Made by a program: the position numbers and the translations under genes. A model generated the notes under the pieces. That model searched no databases and was not told where the DNA came from. It saw nothing but the letters and a program-made list of their open reading frames with translations. From contig OZ022513.1 of the NCBI GenBank assembly GCA_963989385.1, positions 19,823,928-19,887,927 on the forward strand: a stretch of DNA of 64,000 nt. The letters are read 5' to 3'. Shown one piece after another: positions 46,901-59,394 of the stretch. This DNA comes from Ctena decussata (taxonomy: Eukaryota; Mollusca; Bivalvia; Lucinida; Lucinidae). How positions within the stretch are numbered: the stretch's first letter is position 1; the number at the start of each line of letters is the position of its first letter.

Positions 46901-49900
46901 TAAAAGAGCGTTACGTCTCTGAAACGCATAAGGCAATACTCTTTTAGATGAATTATACTGTGTTAATATTGCCACGTCATTCACGTTAACTTGTAATCAT
47001 CATTACAGTTGATGCTGTCACGCAAAACCAACTACGGGGACGGCGTCGACGTAAGTTAACGTCATGACCTTTGGTTGTTAATTTCGGGTAGCTGCTTTTC
47101 TGACGGCCTTTTGAGCTTCCTGTAAATACTGCACGTCGTCTGAGATTGCAAATTGCCATAATTAACGAATAAAATTAACGCGCGACGTCAGGTTTTGAAA
47201 TTTCAGCATTTTACTGATCCAAACCTCTGCACCTGTTAGCAATATTTTGGCGCTGTAGGCCAAATAAAGCTACAGACCGAGTTCAAACTTTTAAAATACA
47301 ATTTGATATTGTGAGAGCAATATGTCATCAGAAAACTGTATACATGAAGTTGTCCATCTGTATGTAAACTGCACTAAGAACACGAGGGGCTCGTGCTTAT
47401 TTCTGACCGATTCGGTCGAACGATTTCAAGTTCGGGATATGGACATAATCAGATATAAGAAAATATATGTGTTGTAAAATTTCGGTGTACGTAGCTGCAT
47501 TTGTTTTTGAGATATTCAAAATTAATGGGTGGAAGTTTTTAAATCCTTTCAGTATACATTGGGTCACGTGCAAAGTGAATGACACCCGAAGGGGTTCATG
47601 TTAACTTTGCTAGTGACCCGATGTAGTTTACACTTCGATAAACATCAGAAAAATTAAATTCATTGCTTATATTTACATTCTTTTCAATCCAAACCTTGAT
47701 GATAAATCTTATATAAGCGATAAAATTGAAGCAGTAAAAACATGTACACGCAGTTTTTCTGCTAACAGTGGAACAGCGTGATTGACGTCATGGCGTCGCC
47801 GACGTCCAATCAGATTGTAGATGACATTGTTTATTTTGACGTCATTGGCTTCGCGTGGCTCAGTGTAATTATTGGAATGTAAACTACATTAGATTTCAAT
47901 GGTTTAGTATAGGGCGTTTTAGTAAATACACCAGCTGTAAATATTTAGTTGTAGTTTACACCCCGTTCCCCGTGGAGCTTTGAGGGACTAGTAATAAGAC
48001 CTGGATCTGTTGCTGAGTATATTCTTAAATGTGTAATGAGTCTTCTGTTCGAAAATAACGAAAATAATGGGTACTCTTTCTGGGAAAAGCAACTGTATCA
48101 TTTTTTTTGCCTCCTTCTCCGTGGAGGTCAACTTTTAAAGGAAAGAATTGGCTCAGGGGAGCAAATTCTTCACTTGACGAGTAGACCTCTTTTGGGAAGG
48201 GCTTCCTTTGTCTAGGGAAGCAAACAGGGAGTCATGGCATTTATTTTCCTTTGTAAAAAGGGCGTAAAAATGATAACACCCTCATACACCCTAATTCATT
48301 GTGTTACAGGTGATCAAAATCACATGGATGTGTTACAACAAGGAACTAAATGACTTGGAAATATATAGTTATTTGTTGGAGAACAGATCTACGGCGTCAT
48401 TGGTATCGGAGGATGTCAAACAGTGACCGTCATTTTTTCAATGACAATTACAAACTGAAATTCTTTCAACACAAACTTCAGATTTTCTCTAACAAATAAA
48501 TATTGTCAAGTCATTTAATTGAAAGTTTTTACCTGTATCGTAATGCAAATTTTATCTCTGTTTACAGAAACAGAACCAAAGAAACCTCGTAACGTTATAA
48601 TCAACTCGTACATGCGCAGTGGGTCGAGCTTCTTCGGAGAATTACTCGGGTATCGACCAGATACATTTTACTGGTTTGAACTATTTTGGAAGTTTACGAG
48701 ATGGGAATTTATGAGAGGAAGCTCAGACATGTGTGACTCTAGAACCTGTAGTGGTTGCACGTAAGCGTATTTACTTTCCCATATGTAACATGATTAAGAC
48801 TGGCTTCCATTTTGCCTTTCGACAAATATTTGCCAGGAACCCACCTAAAATCTGGGTAACTATGTTTTCAAGGATGTTACGAAACGAAAAAGAGCTGTTA
48901 CGAAACCAAAAAGTGTCAAAGTTTCCAAACGACCTGGTCATCAGGTCCTTTGGTAACTATGACTCTTTTTTGTTTAGTAACAGCTGTTTCATGTTTCGTA
49001 ACAGCCCTTTTATATACATAGTTAACCAGGGGTGCACATGCCAAGCTGTTTTACAATGTTACCCGCATGCATGACTCTATTCTGATATATGATCCGCGAC
49101 ACAAGAAAACCAACAATGTGGTTGTGCGCCCAGCGCAGACTCAGGTCAGCCTGGGCATCCACCCAGTCTGATCAGAGTCTTCGCTGTCCGCATGGAGGTA
49201 GCTTAGACCCTTAGCTACCTTTTGAGCACTTAACGAAGAGTCTGATCAAACTGGGCGGATGCCCAGGCTGATCTGACTCTGCGCTTGGCGCACAACCACA
49301 TTGTTGGTTTTCTCGTGTCGCCGCTCATATACTGTCATGCCCATTTCAGTGCAACGGGGCGTATGGGTAATGGCGGCCTAGGAAGGTCTTGCGTAGGCAG
49401 CTAAATCGTCTTACCTGGCTCCAGTTCACCTGTCAATTAATTCAGGCATTAGCCGCACCGGTTTCTCAGGGTCATCGCCATTACTATCAGCGATGCAACG
49501 GAAAAGACAAAAAGAAGCCGTATAATGGTCTGCCTGACCCGGATATATGCATCCCTGGTCAAGTTGAACCAGACCATATATTACAAAAGCCCGGCCTACC
49601 CCGTTAAGGACTGTATTTTCTCACCCACTGGACAAGGATATCCCTTTCTAGAGGTGTCTGAGATTTTTCTATCTCGGCCTGCTATCTCGGCCTAGGCTCT
49701 GAAAGCTGTCTCAAAATGCCAATCATTGTTATATAGTACAGCCCAAGTAATAATACACTTTAATTCAACAAATCAACCTACTACCTATCATAAAAAATGC
49801 ATGCGGAATATGTAATTGACACCCAGTGATGTACACGAAGTGTCACTGTAGACTTTTGCTTACCTGCCAATCATTAAAAATGCATGCACAAGGTGAAATT

Positions 49901-52900
49901 TACACACATGTCAAACTATTAATAGAAAATTAGCTTCAAGTTTATAGGAATGGCTTTCAGAAGAAGTTTAGGTATTCAATGAATATTCTGTTCTATAAAA
50001 AATAATGGGTGAGAAAAATAATCAATGATGGGGTTGAGGCCTCGACAAGGAAATATCAGGCTCATTTTCAGAGTATTTAGTCTTATGCGAGGCTTCATTA
50101 AAAATGCATGCACAAGGTAAAATTAACACACATGTCAAACTATTAATAGAAAATTAGCTTCAAGTTTTTAGGAATGGCTTTCAGAAGAAGTTTAGGTATT
50201 CAATGAATATTCTGTTCTATGAAAAATAATGGGTGAGAAAAATAATCAATGATGGGGTTGAGGCCTCGACAAGGAAATCTCAGGCTCGTTTTCAGATTAT
50301 TTAAGTCTTATGCTCGGCAAGCCTCGCATAAGACTAAATACTCTGAAAACTAGCCTGAGATTTCCTTGTCTCGGCCTCAACCGCATCATAGATTCTATTG
50401 TTCTAACCTGGAAGGATGAGGTAGATATTGACCATGCTCTATACGTACTGCATCATACACATAGCTTGTTATAGTGGTGCACATCCTACAAGAACATATA
50501 TAAAATTGCTATATCTTGAGAAGAATAAACACCAGGCAAATGTTAACTTTGGAGACGAGAAAAAAATATTTGAAAAGAAGTACCATTTGATAAATACTAT
50601 CAGAATTAAGTTCTTCTTCTGGATGGATAGATAACGGCGGTTTCACACCCTTTTCAACAGTATTCATCAGGCGCATAAAGTCACCCCTGCACATATACAA
50701 ACAATGTATAGTCAGAAAATCGAACTCAGTCAAAATCATATTCAGCAACAAAATGTACGTAAGAGACTTAGTCATGTTGATATGAATTTAGAAGTACGAA
50801 ATTTCAGCACTCTGTTTAAAGTACAGCTCTGTTCAAGGAAAATTATCCTCGCGCAATTTGCAAAAAACGCTGTACTCTTGAAAAGCAACTTGAAGAGTTA
50901 GAATATGATAACATGTATTTATAGAGAGCACTCGCTTGCGCCTGCAATTCAAAGCTTACGGAGCTTTAAAAAAGCGGGAGCTCTATGGTAGAGGATTGGT
51001 AAGGCATATTATCAATACGTTTAAAATGAATAGGGAATCGGTTCAAAGCTAAGCTAAGGCAAAGAAATATCTGGAATACCTACGGATCACTTTCTGTCTG
51101 AATACCGGTGGAAACAAACAAAACGTGCCACAAGCATTTCATATGAACTCCCTTTGCATTTGCAAAGCTTTTAATATAGTTTTTCTAATCACTTCCAGTT
51201 ATTGATATCACCCAGATGATTTTTTTTTTTTTTTTTTCAAGATACTTCATAACAATGCCTTCGACTTTTTACTGTTTGCTTAATATATTTGTTACTTTTT
51301 AAACGGGGCGGAAACATATTTTTTTTTCTTCTTCTAGGAAATCCACACGAGCGTCAACTATTACATCAGTATTGACAGCCTTCTTCAGCTGCGAGTTTTC
51401 CAGATTAACAGATGTCTTAGAAAGAGACTCTATCAGACATTCAGGTGAGCCTAGTTAAAGGTCAAATGGGAAGAATTGTAAATTTATGGATTGTTGCTAT
51501 GTAGCGATAGAGGACACACAGGAACTTATAATGCTGAAAACCGCCATTCAAAAGCTATGCCTATTTATTTTACAAAAGAGCCCGTCCATGGGAAGAAACT
51601 GTACGTTATCATTTTTAGCGCGACTTGCGAAGCAACGATGGGCTTATGCAATACCCTGGGTGTGTATGCGCGTGCAAGCGCTAGTGCTAGTGTGCGCGCG
51701 CGTGCGTGCGCCTTTGTGAAAAATTCAGCTGTTGCGTTCAACACGGTATCTAAGTAACTGCAAGGGCTAGTGACTTCAAACTTGTTCCATAGATACATCG
51801 AAAATATAGTAAAATCTACTGAAAGGAGAGGTGCATATCGGGCAATGTTTACCTGTTGCGTTTAGCTCAGTTTATTAAGTAACCGCAAGGGCTAGAGCCT
51901 CCAAAGATGCAAAGATACGTCTGGGAAGGATCTGCTGAAAGCAGCTAGGCTGATCGGGCCATGACCTATATTTTATGGTGGATTGAACACAGAAAAATGT
52001 TCATCTGTTGCGTTTAGCTCAGTTTCTAATTATCCGCAAGGGCTAGAGTCTTCATACTTGTTTGAAGACTATTTGATGCATGAACATGATTGCTCGGGAT
52101 TGTGACCCAGTAGGCCCAATGTTTAACCTCAAACTAACAGCAGGTCACAGTGACCTATATGTCATGGTCCAGTGATTTTGCCTCATATCTTGAAGACTAT
52201 TAGATGTACGAACATGATTCTTCTGATAATGACTCTGTATGAAAGGATGTTTGACCGTAAACTAATAGTAGGTGCCAGTGGTTTATTTTTCATGGTCTAG
52301 TGATTTTGCCGTACAACTTGAAAACTATTTGATGCACGATCATGATTGCTTAGGATAATGACTTCGCATTACCCAAAAGTCTGACCCCAAACTAACAGTA
52401 GGTCAGCGTGACCCCTATTTCCTGGTCCAGTAATTCAACCTTATATCTTTAAGAATATTTTGCGTTTGTACATGATAGCTTGGGATAGTGACCCAGTATG
52501 ACCCAAAGTTTGACCTCAAACTAACTGTAGGACACATTGACCAGTATATCATGGTCCTGTGAGTTTGCCTTATATCTTGAAGACAATTTGATGTACGAAC
52601 AAGATTACTCAGTATGATTCAACGTTTGACCTCAAAGAAACAGTTGGTCTTTCATGGTCTAGTTGTTTTGCCTTATTTCTTGAAGACTATCACAGTGCTC
52701 CAGATAAGAAGGGGTAACAGAGATAATTTAGGGATAATTATCCATATTTCTCCATAAAAACATATTTTGTGACCCATCATTAGAACCGTCTCATCGAGAC
52801 GGTTCTAATGAGGGGTCACAATATATGTTTTTGAAGAGAAATAAGAAAAATTATCTTTGAATTATCCTCAATACCCCTTCTTATCTGGAGCTCTGTATCA

Positions 52901-55900
52901 AATGTGCGAACATGATTGCTTGCGATAATGACTCATGGTCCAGTTGTTTTGCCGTATTTCATAAAGACTTATAGATGTGCGAACATGATTCTTGCGATAA
53001 TGACTCAGTATTACCGGATGTTTGACCTCAAACTAACATTGGGTCACAGTGCCTATATTTCATGGTCCAGTGATTTTGCTTCATATTTCTCACACTATTC
53101 CATGGATCAATCTTATACTTCGGTTAATGGTTTTGGCTAACACTGTGAGTGGCCTCTTACTGATTGTAGGTTAGCGTGACTCCTATTTCACTGTGCATTG
53201 ATATTGTGATATCTCTGACGATATTTTACAGGTTTGAATTATTCTCAAGAATTGAATTATTCATTCAGACACTGCAGCTGATCTCACTTGACTTGGCCGG
53301 TATTGTCCATATTAAACTTGCGCCTGTTAAAGTTAAGCTCCCGCAAAGTCGCGCTTTATTGTCTTCTGACAGTTCCTGTTTTCTCAGTATGGGTCAACTC
53401 TTTAAAGAAAGATTTGATCCCGTAGTAGAAATTTTGTTCCTTTAAGGCTTTACTTACTTTTGGAGGGGCTATGTCCACCGGAGAAGAAAACAGGATTTCA
53501 TGAAAGTTGTTCCCCTATGTAAAAATGGCGATAAACCATGGAAGTGTATCCATATACCTTTAAGTATTGTTTCTGCACAGAACAACCCCATTTCATTTAA
53601 GAAATAGATCAGCTCTAGCAGTGAATTGCTGAGCATTAATTCACTGTTTGGATTTCAGTTGTAAAGTAGATCATATCACGAGCGCGGATGCATTGCCATA
53701 TAAAAGAAGAGACAGCGTGGGAGTCTGATACTGTGACACTGTATTTAAGAGTTCAATTCGTTGGACCTGATAGCGCCTGCACTGAAAGAAGTAATGTTGG
53801 GCATTTTCAACTCTGCCGCACTGGCATAAAGGGGAATCGGAAATATTTTTCACGAAAAGATCTAGGTTAAGCGAGCTGCAATTGGTCTTTAATCTGGGCC
53901 CAGGTTCACAATCACACCTTAAGAGATAAGGAATACCTTAAAGTAAGGTTTTACCTTAAAATGGTTAAAAATGAGTCTTGACAGCACCTTAGCGCTAAGG
54001 TGTTCCTTAACTTAAGGAAAAATCTTAAAATTTTTAAGGTTGGTACGTATCAACTTTAACTTTTTAAGGAACTCCTTAACTCTTTAGATATGTGTAAACA
54101 ATGGCGAACGACTCTTTTAAATGTTAAAATAAATGAATGACGAATTCATTAAAACCCTTTATATTCTAGAAAATATTAAAAATCTACCATTGCATTTATT
54201 TTAATTATTCAGCGTAAACCTATATTTCATTTTGAACTAAAACAAGTGAGCAGGGGTTTACGTAACCCCCCGGCCATGGCCATCGCCTAATGACACCAAA
54301 CTTGAAAAACACAAGTTTAACACATATATGATACAAATTTTTAAGCATGTGCTACAGTATCCATAGGATTTCAACTTATCTTCTGCTACATACCAATAAA
54401 CCTAATAGTTAACATATCAATTGTGGGATATTGTAAATAAACACTTATAGCAGAACTTTGATGCAAATGTTTCAGTATGTAACCTTGCCATAATGTCAGC
54501 AGCATCCAGATGATGACACCTGTTACAACCCAGAAATAAACCAAGACACATATCATAAGGTATCTTAAAACATGGAAAAACTGAAGTCTATGGTGAAGGC
54601 ACGTGCGAAGATACTACAGAATAAATTTTCAGACCAACATCTTCTATCACGCCAAATATAACCAAGCTCAACTAATGGTTTCGATGATATGGGATCTCAG
54701 AAAAAGTCAAAGCCCGTGACCTTGACATCTAGGTCACAGGCATGGGTCGAGGTGGAACAGAATAAAACTTTTGACAAATATAAACCCAAATATAAACCCA
54801 ACCCAACAAAGAGTTTGAATTAATATCAAGATCTTAAAAAACTTTACCATAAAACTTTAACATGAAAAAGTCAAAAGTCCGTGACCTTGATCGCTAGGTC
54901 ACAGACATGTATGGGGTGGTATAGAATTTGGAGCTACATCTATCATTATGCCAGAATTAATGGATATCCAAAAATACAGCAAATTATTGCATATTCAAAA
55001 TTCGATTTATGGATATCCAAAACTTCGAATTTATGGATATCCATAATTCGTTCTCAGAATTTCCAAAAATCTGCTTTATTTCTGGATATCCATAAAATGA
55101 ATTATGGATATCAATAATTTGATTCATTGATATCCATTATTCGATTTTTAAATATTAAAAAAAAAATCTGCTAATTTGTTTGGATATCAAAAAAATCGAA
55201 TTGTAGATATCCATAAATCAGACCATCGATATCCATAAATGGAATTATGGATATCCAATATTATGCTGTTTTTTTTGTTTTGTTTCTTTTGTTGTTTTTT
55301 TTTGTTATTTTTTTAATATCTACATTTCGAATTATGGAGTCCGGTAGCTCAGTATGTTAAGTGCTGGCCTGCTGGTCTAGCGGTCCCGCGTTCGAGCCTG
55401 GCTGGAGGTGGGAATCTTTTCAATCGTAAACGGGGCTCCACTGCACACAGCCTTTCATTATGATTCACCCATCGTCCTGATATGATTGAAATACTATTAA
55501 AAAGGACTTAAAATCGCAAGTCATCCATCCATCTATCATTATAGTCCAGGCAAACTGGCGATTTTTTTCCCTAAACCCAAAACAAATTGCAACAAAAGCT
55601 TTTTTTGCATTTTTGTTGAGGACTAACATTCACATATGACATATCAAAAGTAGGATAAAATCGGATAATGCAAAACATATTTTTTTTCTGCAGTTTTACA
55701 TGCGCCTATTTGCGTCTTAAATATACCAATTATTTGTAATGTTTTATATGACATAACATTATTGCTGTGAGTTTTATTTCTAAAAACCTATTCTGCCTCT
55801 ACCAGAATTGAATCTAGAAACTTAAAATTGAATTTGACACATTTTGTTGTTGAATGTAAAGCCATCTAGGTCTTAAAATGGTATAAATTACCCCACCCAT

Positions 55901-58900
55901 TTATTCTGCCTTAAAACCTGAAGTGAATTTTTGAAGGTCAATAATTGAACTGCAGCAAGAAATATGTCATACTGATGACTAAGCTTAGCATAAACATGCT
56001 TCAATTTAGAATACTGATCTCTGAAGGCATGAGAAGCCCAAAACAAAGGCACAAAGAGCAGAATACTACATGCACAATAACACATACAGTGCAACATACT
56101 TATGAATAGTCTTTGTAAATCTCCTCGGCAGGATTTATGAAGGGGACCACTAAACATTGCTACGTACTAAACATGTAAGGTCTGGGCCTCATGGGTTCTG
56201 GGAAGATGATTTTTGAAGATTTTTTCCCTATTACAAGTCTACGGGAGCTAATGACCCCTGGGGCGTGGCCAATTTGGACCCAAGGCATGGGTGGCAGGAT
56301 TATGTGCGTGACAACTAAACATTGCTATATACTAAATATGTAAGCGCTGGGCCTCATGGTATCAGAGAAGAAGATTTTTGAAGGTTCTTTAGCGATAAAG
56401 CTCTATATAAACAAATGACTTCCTGGGGTGGGGCCAGTTTGGACCCCAGGGGCTTGGATGGCAGGAGTTATGGGACACTAAACATTGCTACACACTAAAT
56501 AAATATATAAGCTCTGGGCCTCATGGTTTCAGAGGAGAAGATTTTTAAATACGTTTTTCCCATTATAAGTCTAGGGGAGCCAATGATTGATCCGGGGGGG
56601 GGGGCAGTTTGGATCCCAGGGGGCATGGTTGGCAGGATTTATGTACGTGCTCACTAACCACTGCTAAATACTAAATGATATGTAAGCTCTGGGCCTCATG
56701 GTTTCAGAGAAAAGATTTTTGAAGGTTCTGAGCTATATAGCCCTATATTAACAAATGTCCCCTGGGGTGGGGCCAGTTTGGACCACATGGGCATGGTTGA
56801 CAGGATTTATGCAGGGGACCACTAAACATTGCTACATACTAAATGTTAAAGCTCTGGGCCGCATGGTTTCAGAGAAGATTTTTTGGGACTATGGGAGCTG
56901 ATGCCCCTGGGGCATGGCCAATTTGGACCCTAGGGGCATGGTTGACAGGATTTATGTAGGTGACCCCTAACCATTGCTACATACTAAATATGTAAGCTCT
57001 GGGCCTCATGGTTTCAGTGTGGGAAATTAGCTATATAGCCCTATATAAACAAATAATCCCCCGGGGATCGGGCCAGTTTGGACCCCAGGGGCATGGTTGG
57101 CAGGATTTATGTAGGGGACCACTAAACATTGCTGCATGCTAAATGCATCAGCTCTGGGCCTCATGGTTTCAAAAAAGAAGATTTTTTAAGTTTTTCTCGT
57201 CATAACTCTGTGGGAGCTAATGACCCCTTGTGTGGCAAATTTGTATCCTAGAGGCATGGTTGGCAGGATTTATGTACGTGACCACTAACCATTGCTAAAT
57301 ACTAAATATGTAAGCTCTGGACCTCATGGTTTTGTAGTGAAAATTGTTTGAAGGTTCTTCAGCTATATATCCCTATATAAAGCAGTGGGCCCCTAGGGTG
57401 GGACCAGTTTGGACCCCAGGGGATGGATTGGCTGGAGTGATGTAGGGGACTGGATTGGCTGGAGTGATGTAGGGGACCACAAAACATTGCTAAATACTAA
57501 ATCTATAACCTCTGGGCGTCATGGTTTCAGAGAAAAATACTTTTTTTAGTTTTTCCCATTATAAGTCTATGGGAGCTTTATGTTGCCATGGCATCCAGAG
57601 ATCCAATCTGATCTGCCCTTTAACCTAATGCAGTCAACCCCCATCCCAACAATGCTACACATAAAATTTGATCAAGATTGGGCAGATGGTTTAGGAGGTA
57701 TGTTTTAAAGTGTGGAAGACGACAACGGACTACGGACCAAGGCTATTAGATATACTATAAGCTCACTTGACAGATGAGATAAAACCTTAAAGAACATCCC
57801 ATATTTTAACATGAAATTTCCAGTTCCATGACCTTGACCTCAAGGTCACTGAGGGGGCAATGGTGTAAAACGTAGGACCATTATCTAGCATAAGTGAAAG
57901 TATCCACTTAAGCTATCAGTGGGTTAAAGAGATATGGGTGTTTTAATATAACCTATAACACCCAAAAGGTGGACATGGACGCGGGTGCAAACGCGGAGGT
58001 CGACACCGGGGTGACAACAATGGCTCTTCCTGATGGTCGCTCAGGCGAGCTAAAACAATGACTTCTTTCCAGAGGAGTGGGCGGGGGTGGGGAGGTGGCT
58101 GTTAGGCGGGAAGGAGATATAATTTGTAAATTTTGAACCAGAAAAGTAAACATTTTACCATATGTGAATGCAAAAATGTCATGGTCATCACCTAATATCC
58201 CAAAGCATGTCCAAGTTATCTGCATATTTAACCCTCTAGTGGATTATCCTTTCAACACATGAAGTACTTAGCCGGTCCACATAGTACAGTCGGTAGCGCG
58301 TCTGACTCAAGAACCAGAGATCCTGTGTTCGATTCCCGGTCCGGCTACTTACTTCCGTTTCTCCTTCCGCTGATTCAAGAAGGACAGTTGACATTACTGG
58401 CGAAAGTATGTGCACTTAGTACTGCTTAACCGCAAAGGAGGTCGAAGCCGGCCTAAAAATAGTGTCGTAAGGTTAACTGACCGTCGCGACATGACCATGG
58501 CCGTTACCGTGGACATGAAGCAACAAAACAACACTCTCAGATGTCCCATCATTTGATAAATGGGAGTTACATCAAGCTGTTTTCTTCTATTGTTCTGTCA
58601 CAGTATTCATTTGAAAACATTGATTCTGTTTACTGTCTTCATTACCACTCATATTGTCCATCTGAATAGAGGTTATGGTAAAAGCAAAATTTGCACTGGT
58701 GGGTGGGGTAAACCTATAGTAATATACTATATGATCGACCGGTTATGCATAATCAGCAAATTTAATGGTAGACAAAACCTAAAGAACAGTATATAACTGC
58801 TTTATCAATGACTTCTATGGATTTAACTTGTCTAGAAATGATGTTTAGAAGTGGCTTTCCGACAAAAAGTAGCTGTGCAGTGGTTTAAATCCTTCGAAAA

Positions 58901-59347
58901 CAAGACATATGAAAAAAACAAGTTTCGCATTCTCCGATTTTGTCCTACTTTTAGTATGTTAAAAATGTAGGTCTTAGGAGCTTATTACTGCAAAGAAACC
59001 TTTTGTTGCAATTTGTTTTAGGTTCTCCCACAATTTGACTGGACTATTATGCCAAATACAAACCAAATCCAAGAAACGATGTGCACCTCAAAAACTCTAA
59101 CGCAAATGCTAACTTACGGATTGATAGACGGACGAACGGACAAGGGGCAAAACCTATATGCCCCTTGTCATACTTCGTATGCCTGGGGTATAAACATATT
59201 GCTACTTAAAATATGTAAACTTTGGCATATTATGGTAATAATAGTAACGGTATTGCCAAAAAAGAAAAATCACCTATAACATGCGCCAGGGTAGTTCGAG
59301 CTCTATAAGGATTATGGATAGTTTGTCAACTTAGACAAAGTGAATCT

Positions 59348-59394
<47 letters not shown>

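Noticed and set aside
48309..48351. Extra coding exon after a TTACAG acceptor in intron 4
   Set aside because: In the needed phase it reaches a stop before any donor.
48519..48567. ATG at 48519 as the sulfotransferase start
   Set aside because: The bases before 48568 look like a pyrimidine-rich acceptor, and upstream exons join in phase, so this ATG is intronic in the preferred model.
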